The position numbers were made by a program, and so were the translations under genes. Below, in pieces: positions 27,887 through 37,135 of a stretch of 64,000 nt of DNA. This DNA comes from Rhodopseudomonas palustris (GTDB taxonomy: Bacteria; Pseudomonadota; Alphaproteobacteria; Rhizobiales; Xanthobacteraceae): contig NZ_QYYD01000010.1 in assembly GCF_003591005.1 (NCBI RefSeq), positions 124,001 through 188,000 of the forward strand, in the 5' to 3' direction. Position 1 is the first letter of the stretch. Each line of letters starts with the position of its first letter. A model generated the notes under the pieces. The model saw only the letters and a list, made by a program, of their open reading frames with translations, did no database searches and was not told the origin of the DNA.

Positions 27887-28069
27887 GGCGGCCGCCTTTG
27901 AGCTCGTGGCAGTCCCGGGCACGCCGCCTGCGCGGCCCGGCTCGTCCGCCAACCGGTTGAAAACCGGGTCGTTCGTCGCGCCGGTTCTGGCGACCGCGGC
28001 GATCGTGTACAGTCGCGGCACATCGGCTGCATTGACGGTGGCCAGGCAAACTGGGTTGGGGGAAGGTTC

Positions 28070-28831
28070 ATGACGGAACATCTGATCGTCACCGATGAGG
28101 ACGCCACGCGCGTCGTCACCATGCGCCGGCCTGAGAAGAAGAACGCCCTGACGCAGGACATGTACCGGGCGATGAGCGACGCCATCGACACCGCGCAGAA
28201 CAATCCGGACATCCGCTGCCTGATCATCACCGGTGGCTCGGGCGTGTTCACCGCCGGCAACGATCTCGACGATTTCCTCAAAGCCGGCACCGACACCAGC
28301 GGCGCCGCCCGCGGCAATGCCGCGACCAAGTTTCTCTACTCGTTGGCCCACAACGTGAAGCCGATCATCGCCGCGGTCGACGGCATCGCCATCGGCATCG
28401 GCACCACGCTGCTGTTTCACTGCGACTACGTGCTGGCCTCGACCACCGCGACGTTCTCGACGCCGTTCATCCAGCTCGGCCTGGTGCCGGAAGGCGCCTC
28501 CAGCCTGCTCGCGCCGCGCACCATGGGCCATCAGCGCGCTTTCGGCATGCTGGTGATGGGCCACAAGGTGACGGCCGAACAGGCCCGCGAGGCCGGCTTC
28601 GTCAACGCCGTGGTGGCGCCCGGCCACACCGAGGAGGAAGCCCGCAAGGCCGCCCGCGAAATCTGTGCGCTGCCGGCCGAAGCCGTCGCCCTCTCCCGCA
28701 AACTGCTGCGCCCCGCGCCGGACGAAATCGTCCGCCGCATCGATCAGGAGAGCCATTTGTTCGGCGAGCGGATGAAGTCGGCCGAAGCGGTGAGCGCGTT
28801 TCAGCGGTTCTTTCAGCGCAAGCGAGGCTGA
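28070..28831 (+). CDS. Enoyl-CoA hydratase/isomerase family protein
   Basis: 253-residue crotonase-fold enzyme. The oxyanion-hole segments FTAGNDLDDF (about 60-70) and AAVDGIAIGIGTTLLFHCDYVLAS are clear, and LGLVPEGASSLL carries the catalytic Glu usually found there. A strong site (GGGGGAAGG) precedes the ATG. Probably hydrates the product of an acyl-CoA dehydrogenase such as the one just upstream. Confidence 0.88.
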   Translation: MTEHLIVTDEDATRVVTMRRPEKKNALTQDMYRAMSDAIDTAQNNPDIRCLIITGGSGVFTAGNDLDDFLKAGTDTSGAARGNAATKFLYSLAHNVKPIIAAVDGIAIGIGTTLLFHCDYVLASTTATFSTPFIQLGLVPEGASSLLAPRTMGHQRAFGMLVMGHKVTAEQAREAGFVNAVVAPGHTEEEARKAAREICALPAEAVALSRKLLRPAPDEIVRRIDQESHLFGERMKSAEAVSAFQRFFQRKRG

Positions 28832-28903
28832 GAGCCGCTATCAACGCGTCAGCCGCCTCGTGTCGTTTGTTAGATCGCTCCATCGGACCACGCCCCACCC
28901 CGC

Positions 28904-29683
28904 ATGACCAAGCCGGAAGCCAAGAACCAGCCGACCGCGCCTGCGCTGGAAAAGGGGCTCGATCTGCTCGAGGCGCTCGCCACGGAATCGCGCGGCCTCA
29001 CCCAGCGGCAATTGGCCGAGCGGGTCGGCCGCTCGGTGGGCGAGATCTTTCGCATGCTGGTGGCGCTGGAGCGGCGCGGCTATGTGGCGCGCGATCCCTC
29101 CACCGGCGAATACGCGCTGACGCTCAAGCTATTCCGCATCGCCTCGCAACATCCGCCGACCGAGCGGCTGCTGAAATCCGCGCTGCCGGTGATGGAGCAA
29201 CTCGCCGCCAAGGTTCAGCTCTCGTGTCACATCACGGTGCTGCACGGCGAGCAGTTCATGGTGATCGCGCGGATCGAGCCGGAATGGCTGATGGGCTGGT
29301 CGGTCAAGGCCGGCACGGTGTTCCCGCTGTCGCAGCAATATCCGTCCGCCAAGGTCCTGGCGGCCTTTCAGCACCCCGGCCGCCGCGACGAACTCGCCCA
29401 GGTGATCGCCGACAATGATCACGTCAGCCTGCGCAAGGCGCTCGCCGCGCTCGATCGGATCTCCGCCGAGGGTGGCAATTTCTCCAACGACGACGGCTAC
29501 ACGCGCATCCTTGCGTATTGCTGCCCGATCATCGATTCGACCGGCCGCGCCGTCGCAGCGCTGACCGTGCCGCTGGTGCGCCAGGACCGCATCCCGAAAG
29601 CCGAAGCCGCAGCCATCGCCGCCGAACTCCGTGCCGCTGCGGCCACGTTGTCGGAACGGATCGGCGGCGGCGGCGGGGCGTAA
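28904..29683 (+). CDS. IclR-family transcriptional regulator
   Basis: 259-residue regulator with an N-terminal winged helix (ALEKGLDLLEALATESRGLTQRQLAERVGRSVGEIFRMLVALERRGYVAR) and a C-terminal IclR effector-binding domain (KLFRIASQHPPTERLLKSALPVMEQLA through ISAEGGNFSNDDGY). It follows the enoyl-CoA hydratase gene by 72 bases in the same direction and faces the SDR/binding-protein/decarboxylase set, so either cluster could be its target. Effector unknown. Confidence 0.9.
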   Translation: MTKPEAKNQPTAPALEKGLDLLEALATESRGLTQRQLAERVGRSVGEIFRMLVALERRGYVARDPSTGEYALTLKLFRIASQHPPTERLLKSALPVMEQLAAKVQLSCHITVLHGEQFMVIARIEPEWLMGWSVKAGTVFPLSQQYPSAKVLAAFQHPGRRDELAQVIADNDHVSLRKALAALDRISAEGGNFSNDDGYTRILAYCCPIIDSTGRAVAALTVPLVRQDRIPKAEAAAIAAELRAAAATLSERIGGGGGA

Positions 29684-29735
29684 AGTCGTTTGATCGCGCG
29701 CAGTCACTGCCATCATCCTAATCAGCAATGAGTCC

Positions 29736-29825
29736 CGTCATGGCCGGGCTTGTCCCGGCCATCCACGCCTTCTCTGCATTTCCGTCAGCAAGGCGTGGAT
29801 GCCCGGCACAAGGCCGGGCATGACG
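29736..29825. repeat. Palindromic intergenic repeat, family B (copy 2)
   Basis: Same architecture as the copy at 16135: outer arms CGTCATGGCCGGGC and GCCGGGCATGACG, inner CATCCACGCCT and AGGCGTGGATG. It lies between the convergent IclR and SDR genes. Confidence 0.9.
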
Positions 29826-29933
29826 CGTGGATAGGAAAATGCCTGATTTTAAAGGACGCGCTTACGGCCAGGCTCTCAGAATGAGGAGCCAGTGCAGTGG
29901 ATAGTCCGGATCGCTTCGACTCTCGAAGAGGCC

Positions 29934-30692
29934 TTACGCCACCGTGATCCCGCCATCGACCACCCAGGCCGCGCCGTTGACGTGGCGAGTTTGGTCGGAG
30001 GCCAGCAGCGCGACCACAGCGGCAACGTCGTCGGGGTGGCCGTAGGGCGCCGACCCGGCGCGCGCCAACGCGCCGCCGTCATTGCCGGCCATGCGGTTGA
30101 GGTCGCGGATCATCCGCGACTCGATCGGCCCCGGCAGCACGGCGTTGACGCGGATCGATGTGCCGATCAGTTCGAGCGCGGCGATTCGCGTCAGGCCGAG
30201 CACGGCGTGCTTCGACGCGACGTAGCCGGCGAGCCCGGCACGGCCACGGATCGCCGAGGTCGAGGCGGTGTTGATGATCGCGCCGTGGCCGCGCTGGCGC
30301 ATCCGCGGAAGGACGTAGTGAAGACCGAGAAAGATGCCCCGGACGTTGACCCGCATGACGCGGTCGAACATCTCGACCGGATACTCGCCGAGCGGCGCCA
30401 CCACGCCCTCGATCCCGGCATTGTTGGCAAACACACCGATCGGGCCGAGCTGCTGCTCGACCGTTTCGACATAGCCCGCGGCATCAGTCTCGTCGGACAC
30501 ATCGGCGCGGATCGCCAGCGCCCGGCGGCCGAGGGCCTCGACAGCGGCGGCGGTCTGCTCCGCAGCCGCAAAGTCGAGATCGACCACCGCCACGGCGCCC
30601 GCCGACCCAGCGAGGCGCAGCGCGATCGCCCGGCCGATTGCGCCGCCGCCGCCGGTGACAAGCGCGACGGAATTTTCAGCTGCGACCGTCAT
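29934..30692 (-). CDS. Short-chain dehydrogenase/reductase
   Basis: 252-residue classical SDR. TGGGGAIG near 14-21 binds the nucleotide, NNAGIEG is the structural Asn motif, the catalytic Ser is in INTASTSA, and YVASK provides Tyr and Lys. C-terminus GAAWVVDGGITV is typical. It overlaps the upstream binding-protein gene by 4 bases. With the acetoacetate-decarboxylase-like protein it may process a beta-keto or hydroxy acid. Confidence 0.88.
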   Translation of the reverse strand: MTVAAENSVALVTGGGGAIGRAIALRLAGSAGAVAVVDLDFAAAEQTAAAVEALGRRALAIRADVSDETDAAGYVETVEQQLGPIGVFANNAGIEGVVAPLGEYPVEMFDRVMRVNVRGIFLGLHYVLPRMRQRGHGAIINTASTSAIRGRAGLAGYVASKHAVLGLTRIAALELIGTSIRVNAVLPGPIESRMIRDLNRMAGNDGGALARAGSAPYGHPDDVAAVVALLASDQTRHVNGAAWVVDGGITVA

Positions 30693-31942
30693 GATTTGAC
30701 GAAGTCACAGCCGCCTTCCTGCAGCGGCCGCCAGGCTTCCTCGGGCGGGATGGTCTTGACCAGCTTGTAATAGTCCCACGGATATTTCGATTCCGCCGGC
30801 TTCTTCACCTCGAACAGATACATGTTGTGCAGCTTGCGGCCATCGGCGCGGATGCTGCCCTTGCCGAACAGCGGATCGTCGGTCGGCAGCGCCTTCATCT
30901 TCTCGATGACTGCCTTGCCATCGTTCGAAGCGCCGAGCGCATCGACGGCCTTGAGATAGTGCAGCGTCGCGCCGTAAGCGCCGGCCTGCAGCGCGGTCGG
31001 GTAGCGGCCATTGTTGAGAGCGGCGAAGCGTTTGGACCATGTCCTGGTGCTGTCGTTCTGATCCCAATAGAACGATTCGGCGAATTGCAAGCCCTGCGCC
31101 ACGCTGAGGCCGAGCGAATGCACGTCGCTGAGATACAGCACCATCGCGACCACCCGCTGATCGCTCTGGGTGATGCCGAATTCGACCGCCTGCTTGATCG
31201 ACGTGATGGTGTCGCCGCCGGCATTGATCAGCGCGATCACCTGCGCCTTGGAGGCCTGCGCCTGCAGCAGGAACGAGGAAAAGTCCTGCGTGTTGATCGG
31301 CACGCGCACGCCGCCGACCACCGAGCCGCCCTGCTGCGCGACGATCCGCCTGATGTCCTGCTCCATCGCGTGCCCGAACGCGTAGTCCGCGGTGAGCGCG
31401 AACCAGCTCTTGCCGCCCTCGGCCACCACGGCGCGAGCGGAGCCGGTCGTCAGCCCGTAGGTGTCATAAGTCCAATGCACCAGATTCGGCGAGCAGCTCT
31501 TGCCGGTGAGGTCGGACGACGACGACGCCGACACCAGCATCGCCTTGTTCTTCTGCTGCACGATGTTACGCACGGCGAGCGCGACCGCCGAATTCGGCAG
31601 ATCGACCACGACGTCGACACCGCTACGGTCGATCCACTCGCGCGCGATGTTGGCGCCGAGATCGGCCTTGTTCATATGATCGCCGCTGATCACTTCGATC
31701 GGCCGCTTCGACTGCCGCGGGCCGGCGAGGAAGTCTTCGACGGCCAGCTTGGCGGCCAGCACCGAGCCCGGCCCCGTCGTGTCGGCATAGAGGCTCGACA
31801 TGTCCGTCAGCACGCCGACCCGCAGCGGCGCGTCGTCCGCCGCGGCGGCCTTCAGGCCGGCGCCGGCTGCCAGCGTTAGTCCCCCCGCCCCCGCCAGAAA
31901 GCGGCGACGGCTGATCGGCCACACTGCGTTGGTCATCCTCAC
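30689..31942 (-). CDS. LivK-type ABC substrate-binding protein with Tat signal, no local permease
   Basis: 417-residue periplasmic binding protein. The N-terminus carries a twin-arginine motif SRRRFLAG at about 11-18 followed by a hydrophobic stretch ending AAA, so export is by Tat, unlike the close relative at 18654 which has a Sec signal. Mature part LRVGVLTDMSSLYADTTGPGSVLAAKLAVEDF. It overlaps the SDR gene and lies 87 bases after the decarboxylase-like gene. No membrane or ATPase subunit is nearby. Confidence 0.87.
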   Translation of the reverse strand: MRMTNAVWPISRRRFLAGAGGLTLAAGAGLKAAAADDAPLRVGVLTDMSSLYADTTGPGSVLAAKLAVEDFLAGPRQSKRPIEVISGDHMNKADLGANIAREWIDRSGVDVVVDLPNSAVALAVRNIVQQKNKAMLVSASSSSDLTGKSCSPNLVHWTYDTYGLTTGSARAVVAEGGKSWFALTADYAFGHAMEQDIRRIVAQQGGSVVGGVRVPINTQDFSSFLLQAQASKAQVIALINAGGDTITSIKQAVEFGITQSDQRVVAMVLYLSDVHSLGLSVAQGLQFAESFYWDQNDSTRTWSKRFAALNNGRYPTALQAGAYGATLHYLKAVDALGASNDGKAVIEKMKALPTDDPLFGKGSIRADGRKLHNMYLFEVKKPAESKYPWDYYKLVKTIPPEEAWRPLQEGGCDFVKS

Positions 31943-32029
31943 CTCCCTGTGCCGGCGCTTGCTCCGCGCCGGCTTGATATGGCCCGCAGCTACTTTGGCG
32001 TGCGGGTCTCGTTGCTGGATCAGCCTCGC

Positions 32030-32821
32030 TTACGGAATTAATCGCGCGAGCAACCGGCGGTCCTCGACCTCGAAGCCGCCGCCATAGACGTCCGACACCA
32101 TGAAGTGGGCGCCGAGGATCTCCGGCTGCAGCTCGGCGATCGGATCGTAGATGCTCGGATGCAGCGTCATCGACGCGCGGCCCGGCTTCGGCACGGAGTA
32201 TTTCAGCGGCGTGCGTCGATAAGCGACGTCCGCATAGGCGGTTTCCAGACGCTCCGGATGCGGCAGGCGGCGGACATGGATCTCGCCGGCCGGCAACTGA
32301 TCGCCATCGACAATGCGCACCGTCGGAGCCGCCGGATCCGGCGCGAAGCTGAATTCGGCCAGCGGAATCTTGCGCCGCGTCACCGAGCCGGCGATCGAGC
32401 CGTCGGCGCGCTCCTCGAACGTATAGTTGGCGTCCTTCTTGGTGTAGCCGAACACTTCGCGCCCGGCGCAGATGCCCATCGGATCGCTGCAATACATGAA
32501 GATGTGCGTCTCGGTGAACAGATCCTGATAGCGCACCGCGACGCTGACCATGAGATCGAACATCTCGCCGGAATGCACCGCCAGCGAATGCCCCGGCGAC
32601 GTCATGAAGCGGAACGCGACCCGGTCGTTGACCAGCTCGAACGGCGTGTCCGAAAGCAGCGTCCGCAGCTTGGCCGGATCGACCCGCGTCATGATCTCGA
32701 CAGTGCGCAACGTGCAGCCCCACTCCACCGGATAGGCCGGCGAATAAGGCGGATTGACGCCGCTGTTCGGCTTCAACTGGTAGTCGCCGAACATCCGGCG
32801 GGCGTTGTCAACGTCGGTCAC
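32030..32821 (-). CDS. Acetoacetate decarboxylase family protein
   Basis: About 263 residues, matching the ADC fold (PVEWGCTLRTVEIMTRVDP, then GREVFGYTKKDANYTFEE near the middle). The GY-KK pattern is where acetoacetate decarboxylase keeps its Schiff-base lysine. The GTG start at 32821 fits the beginning of similarity; the frame stays open upstream through a repeat region that is unlikely to be coding. First gene of the leftward set with the binding protein and SDR. It may decarboxylate a beta-keto acid, although many family members carry out other reactions. Confidence 0.72.
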   Translation of the reverse strand: MTDVDNARRMFGDYQLKPNSGVNPPYSPAYPVEWGCTLRTVEIMTRVDPAKLRTLLSDTPFELVNDRVAFRFMTSPGHSLAVHSGEMFDLMVSVAVRYQDLFTETHIFMYCSDPMGICAGREVFGYTKKDANYTFEERADGSIAGSVTRRKIPLAEFSFAPDPAAPTVRIVDGDQLPAGEIHVRRLPHPERLETAYADVAYRRTPLKYSVPKPGRASMTLHPSIYDPIAELQPEILGAHFMVSDVYGGGFEVEDRRLLARLIP

Positions 32822-32916
32822 GGGCGGTCTTTCTCTGCAGGGAACGATGGCCGCGCAAGACAGATCGAACGCGCAACATCCCTGGACGGGATCGCGACCG
32901 GCAGCCTTGAGCGTTC

Positions 32917-32944
32917 CATATATGATTCTATCATTGCATATATG
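32917..32944. promoter_or_regulatory. AT-rich operator-like element upstream of the decarboxylase-like gene
   Basis: Two copies of the 8-bp palindrome CATATATG (32917-32924 and 32937-32944) lie exactly 20 bp apart, with a further inverted repeat ATGAT-TCT-ATCAT (32922-32934) overlapping the first. The element sits about 96 bases before the GTG start of the leftward operon, in otherwise GC-rich DNA, and probably contains its promoter and regulator sites. The remaining part of the 582-base gap (32822-33403) holds two repeat elements. Confidence 0.55.
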
Positions 32945-33084
32945 AAATCGGCGATTGCGTGCGATGTCAAGTGAGACGGGGCACGCCGGCGCAGCGGGCA
33001 AGCGAGAAGACGATGCGCACTCCGATTGGAGCACGCCCATTTCGTGCAGAAAGTCCGACCGAAAACGAAGACAGCAGCAACTGC

Positions 33085-33132
33085 CGTCATTGCGAGCGAA
33101 GCGAAGCAATCCAGACGCTCCTCGCAATGACG
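33085..33132. repeat. Degenerate, shortened family A repeat
   Basis: CGTCATTGCGAGCGAAGCG and CTCGCAATGACG arms are present, but the inner CTGGATTGCTTC arm is missing, leaving 48 bases instead of about 80. Confidence 0.8.
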
Positions 33133-33228
33133 ACGTTCATGCCCTCGTTTCACGGATCGAATTTTCGATCCGACGTTGAAAGCCAGGCAGGGATACGCGC
33201 TGCAGACTCGGGTACGTTCGTTTCCCCG

Positions 33229-33357
33229 CGTCATGCCCGGCCTCGTGCCGGGCATCCACGCCTTGCTGATGGAGATGCAGAAAAGGCGTGGATGGCCGGG
33301 CCTTCGCCGCGCCGAAGCGGCTTCGGCCGCGCAGGCGGGACGAGCCCGGCCATGACG
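33229..33357. repeat. Family B repeat with an internal GC-rich expansion (copy 3)
   Basis: Outer arms CGTCATGCCCGGCC and GCCCGGCCATGACG are intact, but the segment between GGCCGGGC and GAGCCCGGC is enlarged by roughly 40 bases with its own small hairpin (CCGAAGC-GGCTTCGG). Total 129 bases against about 90 for the other copies. Confidence 0.8.
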
Positions 33358-33403
33358 AAGGAGAGTGCGCGGGACTACACGTTCGAAGAGGCGGCCGCGC
33401 GAA

Positions 33404-33883
33404 CTACTTCCTCCTTACGCCGAACACCTGATCGCTGAACGGGTTCATCTCGGGGGTCCTCAGTTCGATGAAGCCCAGCTTCAGCTCGCGGTGGCAGGAA
33501 TTGCAGCCCGTTGTCAGTTCGCCATAGGCCTTGACGAACGCCTTGCTGTCCTCCGCGGCGATCGCTGCCGTCATCGCGTCGATCGGCTTGGCCATGGTGG
33601 TGATGTCATTGACCGGGAGGCTCTGGTAGAGCGAGGCGGCGTCCTGCAGGCGGGTCTTGATCTGGCGGGTCTGGTACGCGGCGAGTTTCCAGTTTCCCGT
33701 GATGCCGGCGAACCACAGCTTGATGTGACGCGCCTGCGCGGCCTCCATCAGATCCGCGAGGCGCGGGTTGCCGGGCCGGACGCCTTCGGCCGCCTGCTGC
33801 GCAGTCGCAGGGAGTAAGGCGGCGGCAAGCGACAGCGAGGCGGCGACCAGCATGGCGACCAAGGTGATCGGTGTTGCGCGCAT
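33404..33883 (-). CDS. Monoheme c-type cytochrome, exported
   Basis: 159-residue protein with a Sec signal peptide (hydrophobic LVAMLVAASLSLAAALLPATA, cleavage near ATAQQ). A single heme motif CNSCH lies near residue 127, followed by RELKLGFIELRTPEMNPFSDQ. The helical region with conserved W and K residues resembles small four-helix cytochromes rather than class I. It stands alone; the divergent gene is a 5'-nucleotidase. A FixK-like site with one mismatch lies 76 bases upstream, so it may respond to low oxygen. Redox partner unknown. Confidence 0.8.
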   Translation of the reverse strand: MRATPITLVAMLVAASLSLAAALLPATAQQAAEGVRPGNPRLADLMEAAQARHIKLWFAGITGNWKLAAYQTRQIKTRLQDAASLYQSLPVNDITTMAKPIDAMTAAIAAEDSKAFVKAYGELTTGCNSCHRELKLGFIELRTPEMNPFSDQVFGVRRK

Positions 33884-33958
33884 AACTCACCTCTTCGAGT
33901 GAACCGCCGATCGCACGGCGAGATGGGCTGACCTCACCACCTCGGCCGCGAAGCCGCG

Positions 33959-33972
33959 TTGCGCTTGCTCAA
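33959..33972. promoter_or_regulatory. Possible FixK/FNR-like box, one mismatch
   Basis: TTGCGCTTGCTCAA matches TTGCGC-N2-GATCAA except for C in place of A. It lies between the cytochrome gene (start 33883) and the divergent 5'-nucleotidase (34089). Confidence 0.35.
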
Positions 33973-34088
33973 CATCCGCCGGGAATCGGGCTCAGCGGCA
34001 GTTGGCCGCGCCGGCCGGCCGCAACAAAGCGGTTGCCAGCCATGCCGGCCTGCGCCATGTCCGCCGGGCCATAGCTGCCGGATCGTCG

Positions 34089-35777
34089 ATGTCCCTCGCC
34101 CGCCTTGCCCTGCTCGCGCCCGTGATGGCGCTGGCGCTAGCCACGCCCGCCGCTGCCGACCCGCAATCGGCGGCCGCGGCCGCGCCGGTCGAGGTCCGCC
34201 TCCTCGCCATCAACGACTTCCACGGCTACCTGCAGCCGCCGTCCTCCGGTCTCGTCACGCCGGATCCCGCCGACCCGGCCAAGACGATCAGCACACCGGC
34301 CGGCGGCGCCGAGCACATGGCGACGCTGGTCCAGCACCTCCGCGAGGGACACGCCAACAGCATCTTCGTCGCGGCCGGCGATCTGATCGGCGCCAGCCCG
34401 TTTCTGTCGGCGATGTTTCACGACGAGCCGACCATCGAGTCGATGTCGCTGATGGGGCTGGCGCTGTCGGCGGTCGGCAATCACGAATTCGACGAGGGCA
34501 AGACCGAGCTGCTGCGGATGCAGAACGGCGGCTGCCATCCGGTCGACGGCTGCATGGGGCCGCATAAGTTTACCGGGGCCAAATTCCAGTATCTCGCGGC
34601 GTCGACCATCGACACCGCGACCGGCAAGCCGATCCTGCCGCCTTATGCGATCCGCGAGTTCGGCGGTATTCCGATCGCGTTTATCGGGCTCACGCTGAAG
34701 GCGACGCCGACCATGGTGTCGCCGCCCGGCGTCGCCGGGCTGCAATTTCTCGACGAAGCCGACGCCGTCAACGCGCAGGTCGCCGAGCTGAAGGCGCGCG
34801 GCGTCGAGGCGATCGTGGTGCTGATCCACGAGGGCGGCTTTCCGAGCGGCGGAATCAATGAGTGCCCGGGGATCTCCGGGCCGATCGTCGAGATCGTCAG
34901 GAAGTTCGACAGGGCGGTCGACCTGGTGATCAGCGGCCACACCCACCGCGCCTACACCTGCACCATCGACGGCCGCCTGGTCACCAGCGGTGACAAATAC
35001 GGCACGCTGGTCACCGCGATCGACCTGCAGCTCGATCCGGCGACGCGCGATATCGCCAGCGCCAAGGCCGACAACGTCATCGTCCACACCTCGCTGGCGA
35101 AGGATCCGGCGCAGACCGCGCTGATCGAGGCCTACAACAGGCTCGCCGGGCCGATCGCGGCGCGGCCGGCGGGCGCCGTGGCGGCAGCGCTGTCGCGGGT
35201 GCCGAATGCGGCCGGCGAAAGCGCGCTCGGCGATCTGGTCGCCGACGCCCAGCTCGCCGCGACGCGCGATCCGGAAACCGGCGGCGCCGAGCTGGCGATC
35301 ACCAACCCGGGCGGCCTGCGCGCCGATATCAACGGCGCGGCGCACGGCGAGCCGCCGTTCCGTGTGACGTTCGGCGATGTCTTTGCCGCGCAACCGTTCC
35401 GCAATCAGCTGGTGACGATGACGCTGAGCGGCGCGCAGCTGAAAGCAGCACTGGAGCTGCAGTGGCAGGATCCGGCGCGGCCGCGCATCCTGCCGGTGTC
35501 GCGCGGCTTCAGCTACGCGTGGGACAATACCGCTGCGCCGGGGCAGCGCATCCTCGCCGATCGCATGATGTTGAACGGCAAGCCGGTCGCGCCGGACCGC
35601 AACTATCGCGTGACCGTGAATCAGTATCTGGCGTCCGGCGGCGACGGCTTTGCGCCGTTTGCGCAAGGCACCGAGCGGCTCACCGGCGTATACGACGTCG
35701 ATGCGCTGTTCGGCTATTTCAAGGCACACAGCCCGATCACGCCCGCCGCCGCGGACCGCATTTTGCGATTGAATTAA
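34089..35777 (+). CDS. Periplasmic 5'-nucleotidase / bifunctional UDP-sugar hydrolase family
   Basis: 562-residue exported metallophosphoesterase with a Sec signal (MSLARLALLAPVMALALATPAAA). Metal-binding motifs LAINDFHGYL, VAAGDLIGASP, GNHEFDEGK and SGHTHRAYTC are complete in the N-terminal domain. The C-terminal 5_nucleotid_C domain (about 360-540) has NPGGLRADINGA and the substrate-stacking YLASGGDGFAPF. It dephosphorylates extracellular nucleotides to nucleosides. Start at 34089 gives a normal signal peptide; longer frames upstream do not. Confidence 0.92.
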   Translation: MSLARLALLAPVMALALATPAAADPQSAAAAAPVEVRLLAINDFHGYLQPPSSGLVTPDPADPAKTISTPAGGAEHMATLVQHLREGHANSIFVAAGDLIGASPFLSAMFHDEPTIESMSLMGLALSAVGNHEFDEGKTELLRMQNGGCHPVDGCMGPHKFTGAKFQYLAASTIDTATGKPILPPYAIREFGGIPIAFIGLTLKATPTMVSPPGVAGLQFLDEADAVNAQVAELKARGVEAIVVLIHEGGFPSGGINECPGISGPIVEIVRKFDRAVDLVISGHTHRAYTCTIDGRLVTSGDKYGTLVTAIDLQLDPATRDIASAKADNVIVHTSLAKDPAQTALIEAYNRLAGPIAARPAGAVAAALSRVPNAAGESALGDLVADAQLAATRDPETGGAELAITNPGGLRADINGAAHGEPPFRVTFGDVFAAQPFRNQLVTMTLSGAQLKAALELQWQDPARPRILPVSRGFSYAWDNTAAPGQRILADRMMLNGKPVAPDRNYRVTVNQYLASGGDGFAPFAQGTERLTGVYDVDALFGYFKAHSPITPAAADRILRLN

Positions 35778-35889
35778 GCTTTCGACGCGCTAAGCCTTAA
35801 GCGGCCCTTCCGTGGGATGCGGCGGGCACTTAAGTTCATCGATCGATATTGTTGTTGCTTCCTCTGATCGGACGTTCAGGCGCTCCCGA

Positions 35890-36822
35890 ATGACCACGTT
35901 ATTTCTGACGCATTCTGCGTGTCTCGAACATCATACGCCGGAGGGCCATCCCGAACGCGCCGAACGGCTGATCGCCGTCAACAAGACGCTGACCGCCGAG
36001 CGGTTCGCGACGCTGGCGCGCGGCGAGGCGCCGATCGGCTCGCTCGAACACATCGCGCTGTGTCACACCGATCACCATATCGTCGAGATGCGCCACATGT
36101 CGCCGTCGAGCGGCATCGTCTATGTCGACGGTGATACGTCGATGTCGCCGGGCACCTTCGAGGCCGCGCTGCGCGGCGTCGGCGGCGCGGTGTCGGCGGT
36201 CGATGCGGTGATGAAGGGGACGGCCGCCAATGCCTTCGTGGCGACGCGCCCGCCCGGCCACCATGCCGAAGTCACCAAACCGATGGGCTTCTGCTTCTTC
36301 GGCAATGCCGCGATCGCGGCGCGCTATGCGCAGCGCAAATACGGCATCGAGCGCGCCGCGGTGGTGGACTTCGACGTCCATCACGGCAACGGCACGCAGG
36401 ACATCTTCTGGGGCGACCGCACCGTAATGTACTGCTCGACCCACCAGATGCCGCTATTCCCCGGCACCGGGTCGACCACAGAACGCGGCGAGCACGACAA
36501 CATCGTCAACGCGCCGCTCGCTTCCGAGGATGGCGGCAAGGAATTCCGCCACGCCTTCGAGGCCGCGATCCTGCCGCAGCTCGAACGCTTCGCGCCGGAA
36601 TTGATCGTGATCTCAGCCGGCTTCGACGCGCACTACCGCGATCCGCTGGCGAGCCTCAATCTGAAGGCCGAGGACTTCGCCTGGGTGACCCAGAAGCTGA
36701 TGGACGTGGCGGACAAGACCGCCGGCGGCCGCATTGTCTCGGTGCTCGAGGGCGGTTATGACCTGCAGGGCCTGAGTGAATCGGTCGCCGCCCATGTCGG
36801 CGCCCTGATGGGCGCTGAATAG
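35890..36822 (+). CDS. Histone deacetylase-like amidohydrolase (AcuC/HDAH type)
   Basis: 310-residue zinc hydrolase of the class II HDAC-like family. RPPGHHAE (active-site His pair), [15 protein letters not shown] (zinc Asp and His) and [13 protein letters not shown] (zinc Asp) are visible, with C-terminal [10 protein letters not shown]. Bacterial members deacetylate small acetylated amines or lysines. The next gene downstream is xseB at 65 bases, a common neighbour in this group. ATG at 35890 matches the family start MTTLFLTH. Confidence 0.9.
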   Translation: MTTLFLTHSACLEHHTPEGHPERAERLIAVNKTLTAERFATLARGEAPIGSLEHIALCHTDHHIVEMRHMSPSSGIVYVDGDTSMSPGTFEAALRGVGGAVSAVDAVMKGTAANAFVATRPPGHHAEVTKPMGFCFFGNAAIAARYAQRKYGIERAAVVDFDVHHGNGTQDIFWGDRTVMYCSTHQMPLFPGTGSTTERGEHDNIVNAPLASEDGGKEFRHAFEAAILPQLERFAPELIVISAGFDAHYRDPLASLNLKAEDFAWVTQKLMDVADKTAGGRIVSVLEGGYDLQGLSESVAAHVGALMGAE

Positions 36823-36886
36823 CGCTTCGGCCTCATCGCCTTATCATTGCCGCCGGCCGCGCCGCGGCGCACCCCAGGAGCCGCCG

Positions 36887-37135
36887 ATGGCCGACGCCGC
36901 CGCCGATGTCAAAAAATTGAGCTTCGAGCGCGCCATGGAGGAACTCGAAACCATCGTCAAGCGACTCGAGGACGGCAAGGTTCCGCTTGAGGAGTCGGTG
37001 GCGATTTACGAGCGCGGTGAAGCACTTAAGCGGCGCTGCGAGGATCTGCTGCGGCAGGCGGAGGCCCGCGTGGACAAGATTACGACCGACGCCAGCGGCC
37101 AGCCCAGCGGAACCGAGCCGCTCGACGTCCAATAA
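36887..37135 (+). CDS. xseB: Exodeoxyribonuclease VII small subunit
   Basis: 82-residue helical protein that joins XseA to form the single-strand-specific exonuclease VII. The family signature [43 protein letters not shown] is complete, and length is typical (about 80). The usual ispA partner between xseB and dxs is absent here; a 451-base gap follows instead. Confidence 0.93.
   Translation: MADAAADVKKLSFERAMEELETIVKRLEDGKVPLEESVAIYERGEALKRRCEDLLRQAEARVDKITTDASGQPSGTEPLDVQ

Noticed and set aside
25982-28756. 924-codon frame antisense to the long acyl-CoA dehydrogenase and hydratase genes
   Set aside because: It covers two well-supported genes on the opposite strand, and its low-complexity composition has no recognisable domain.
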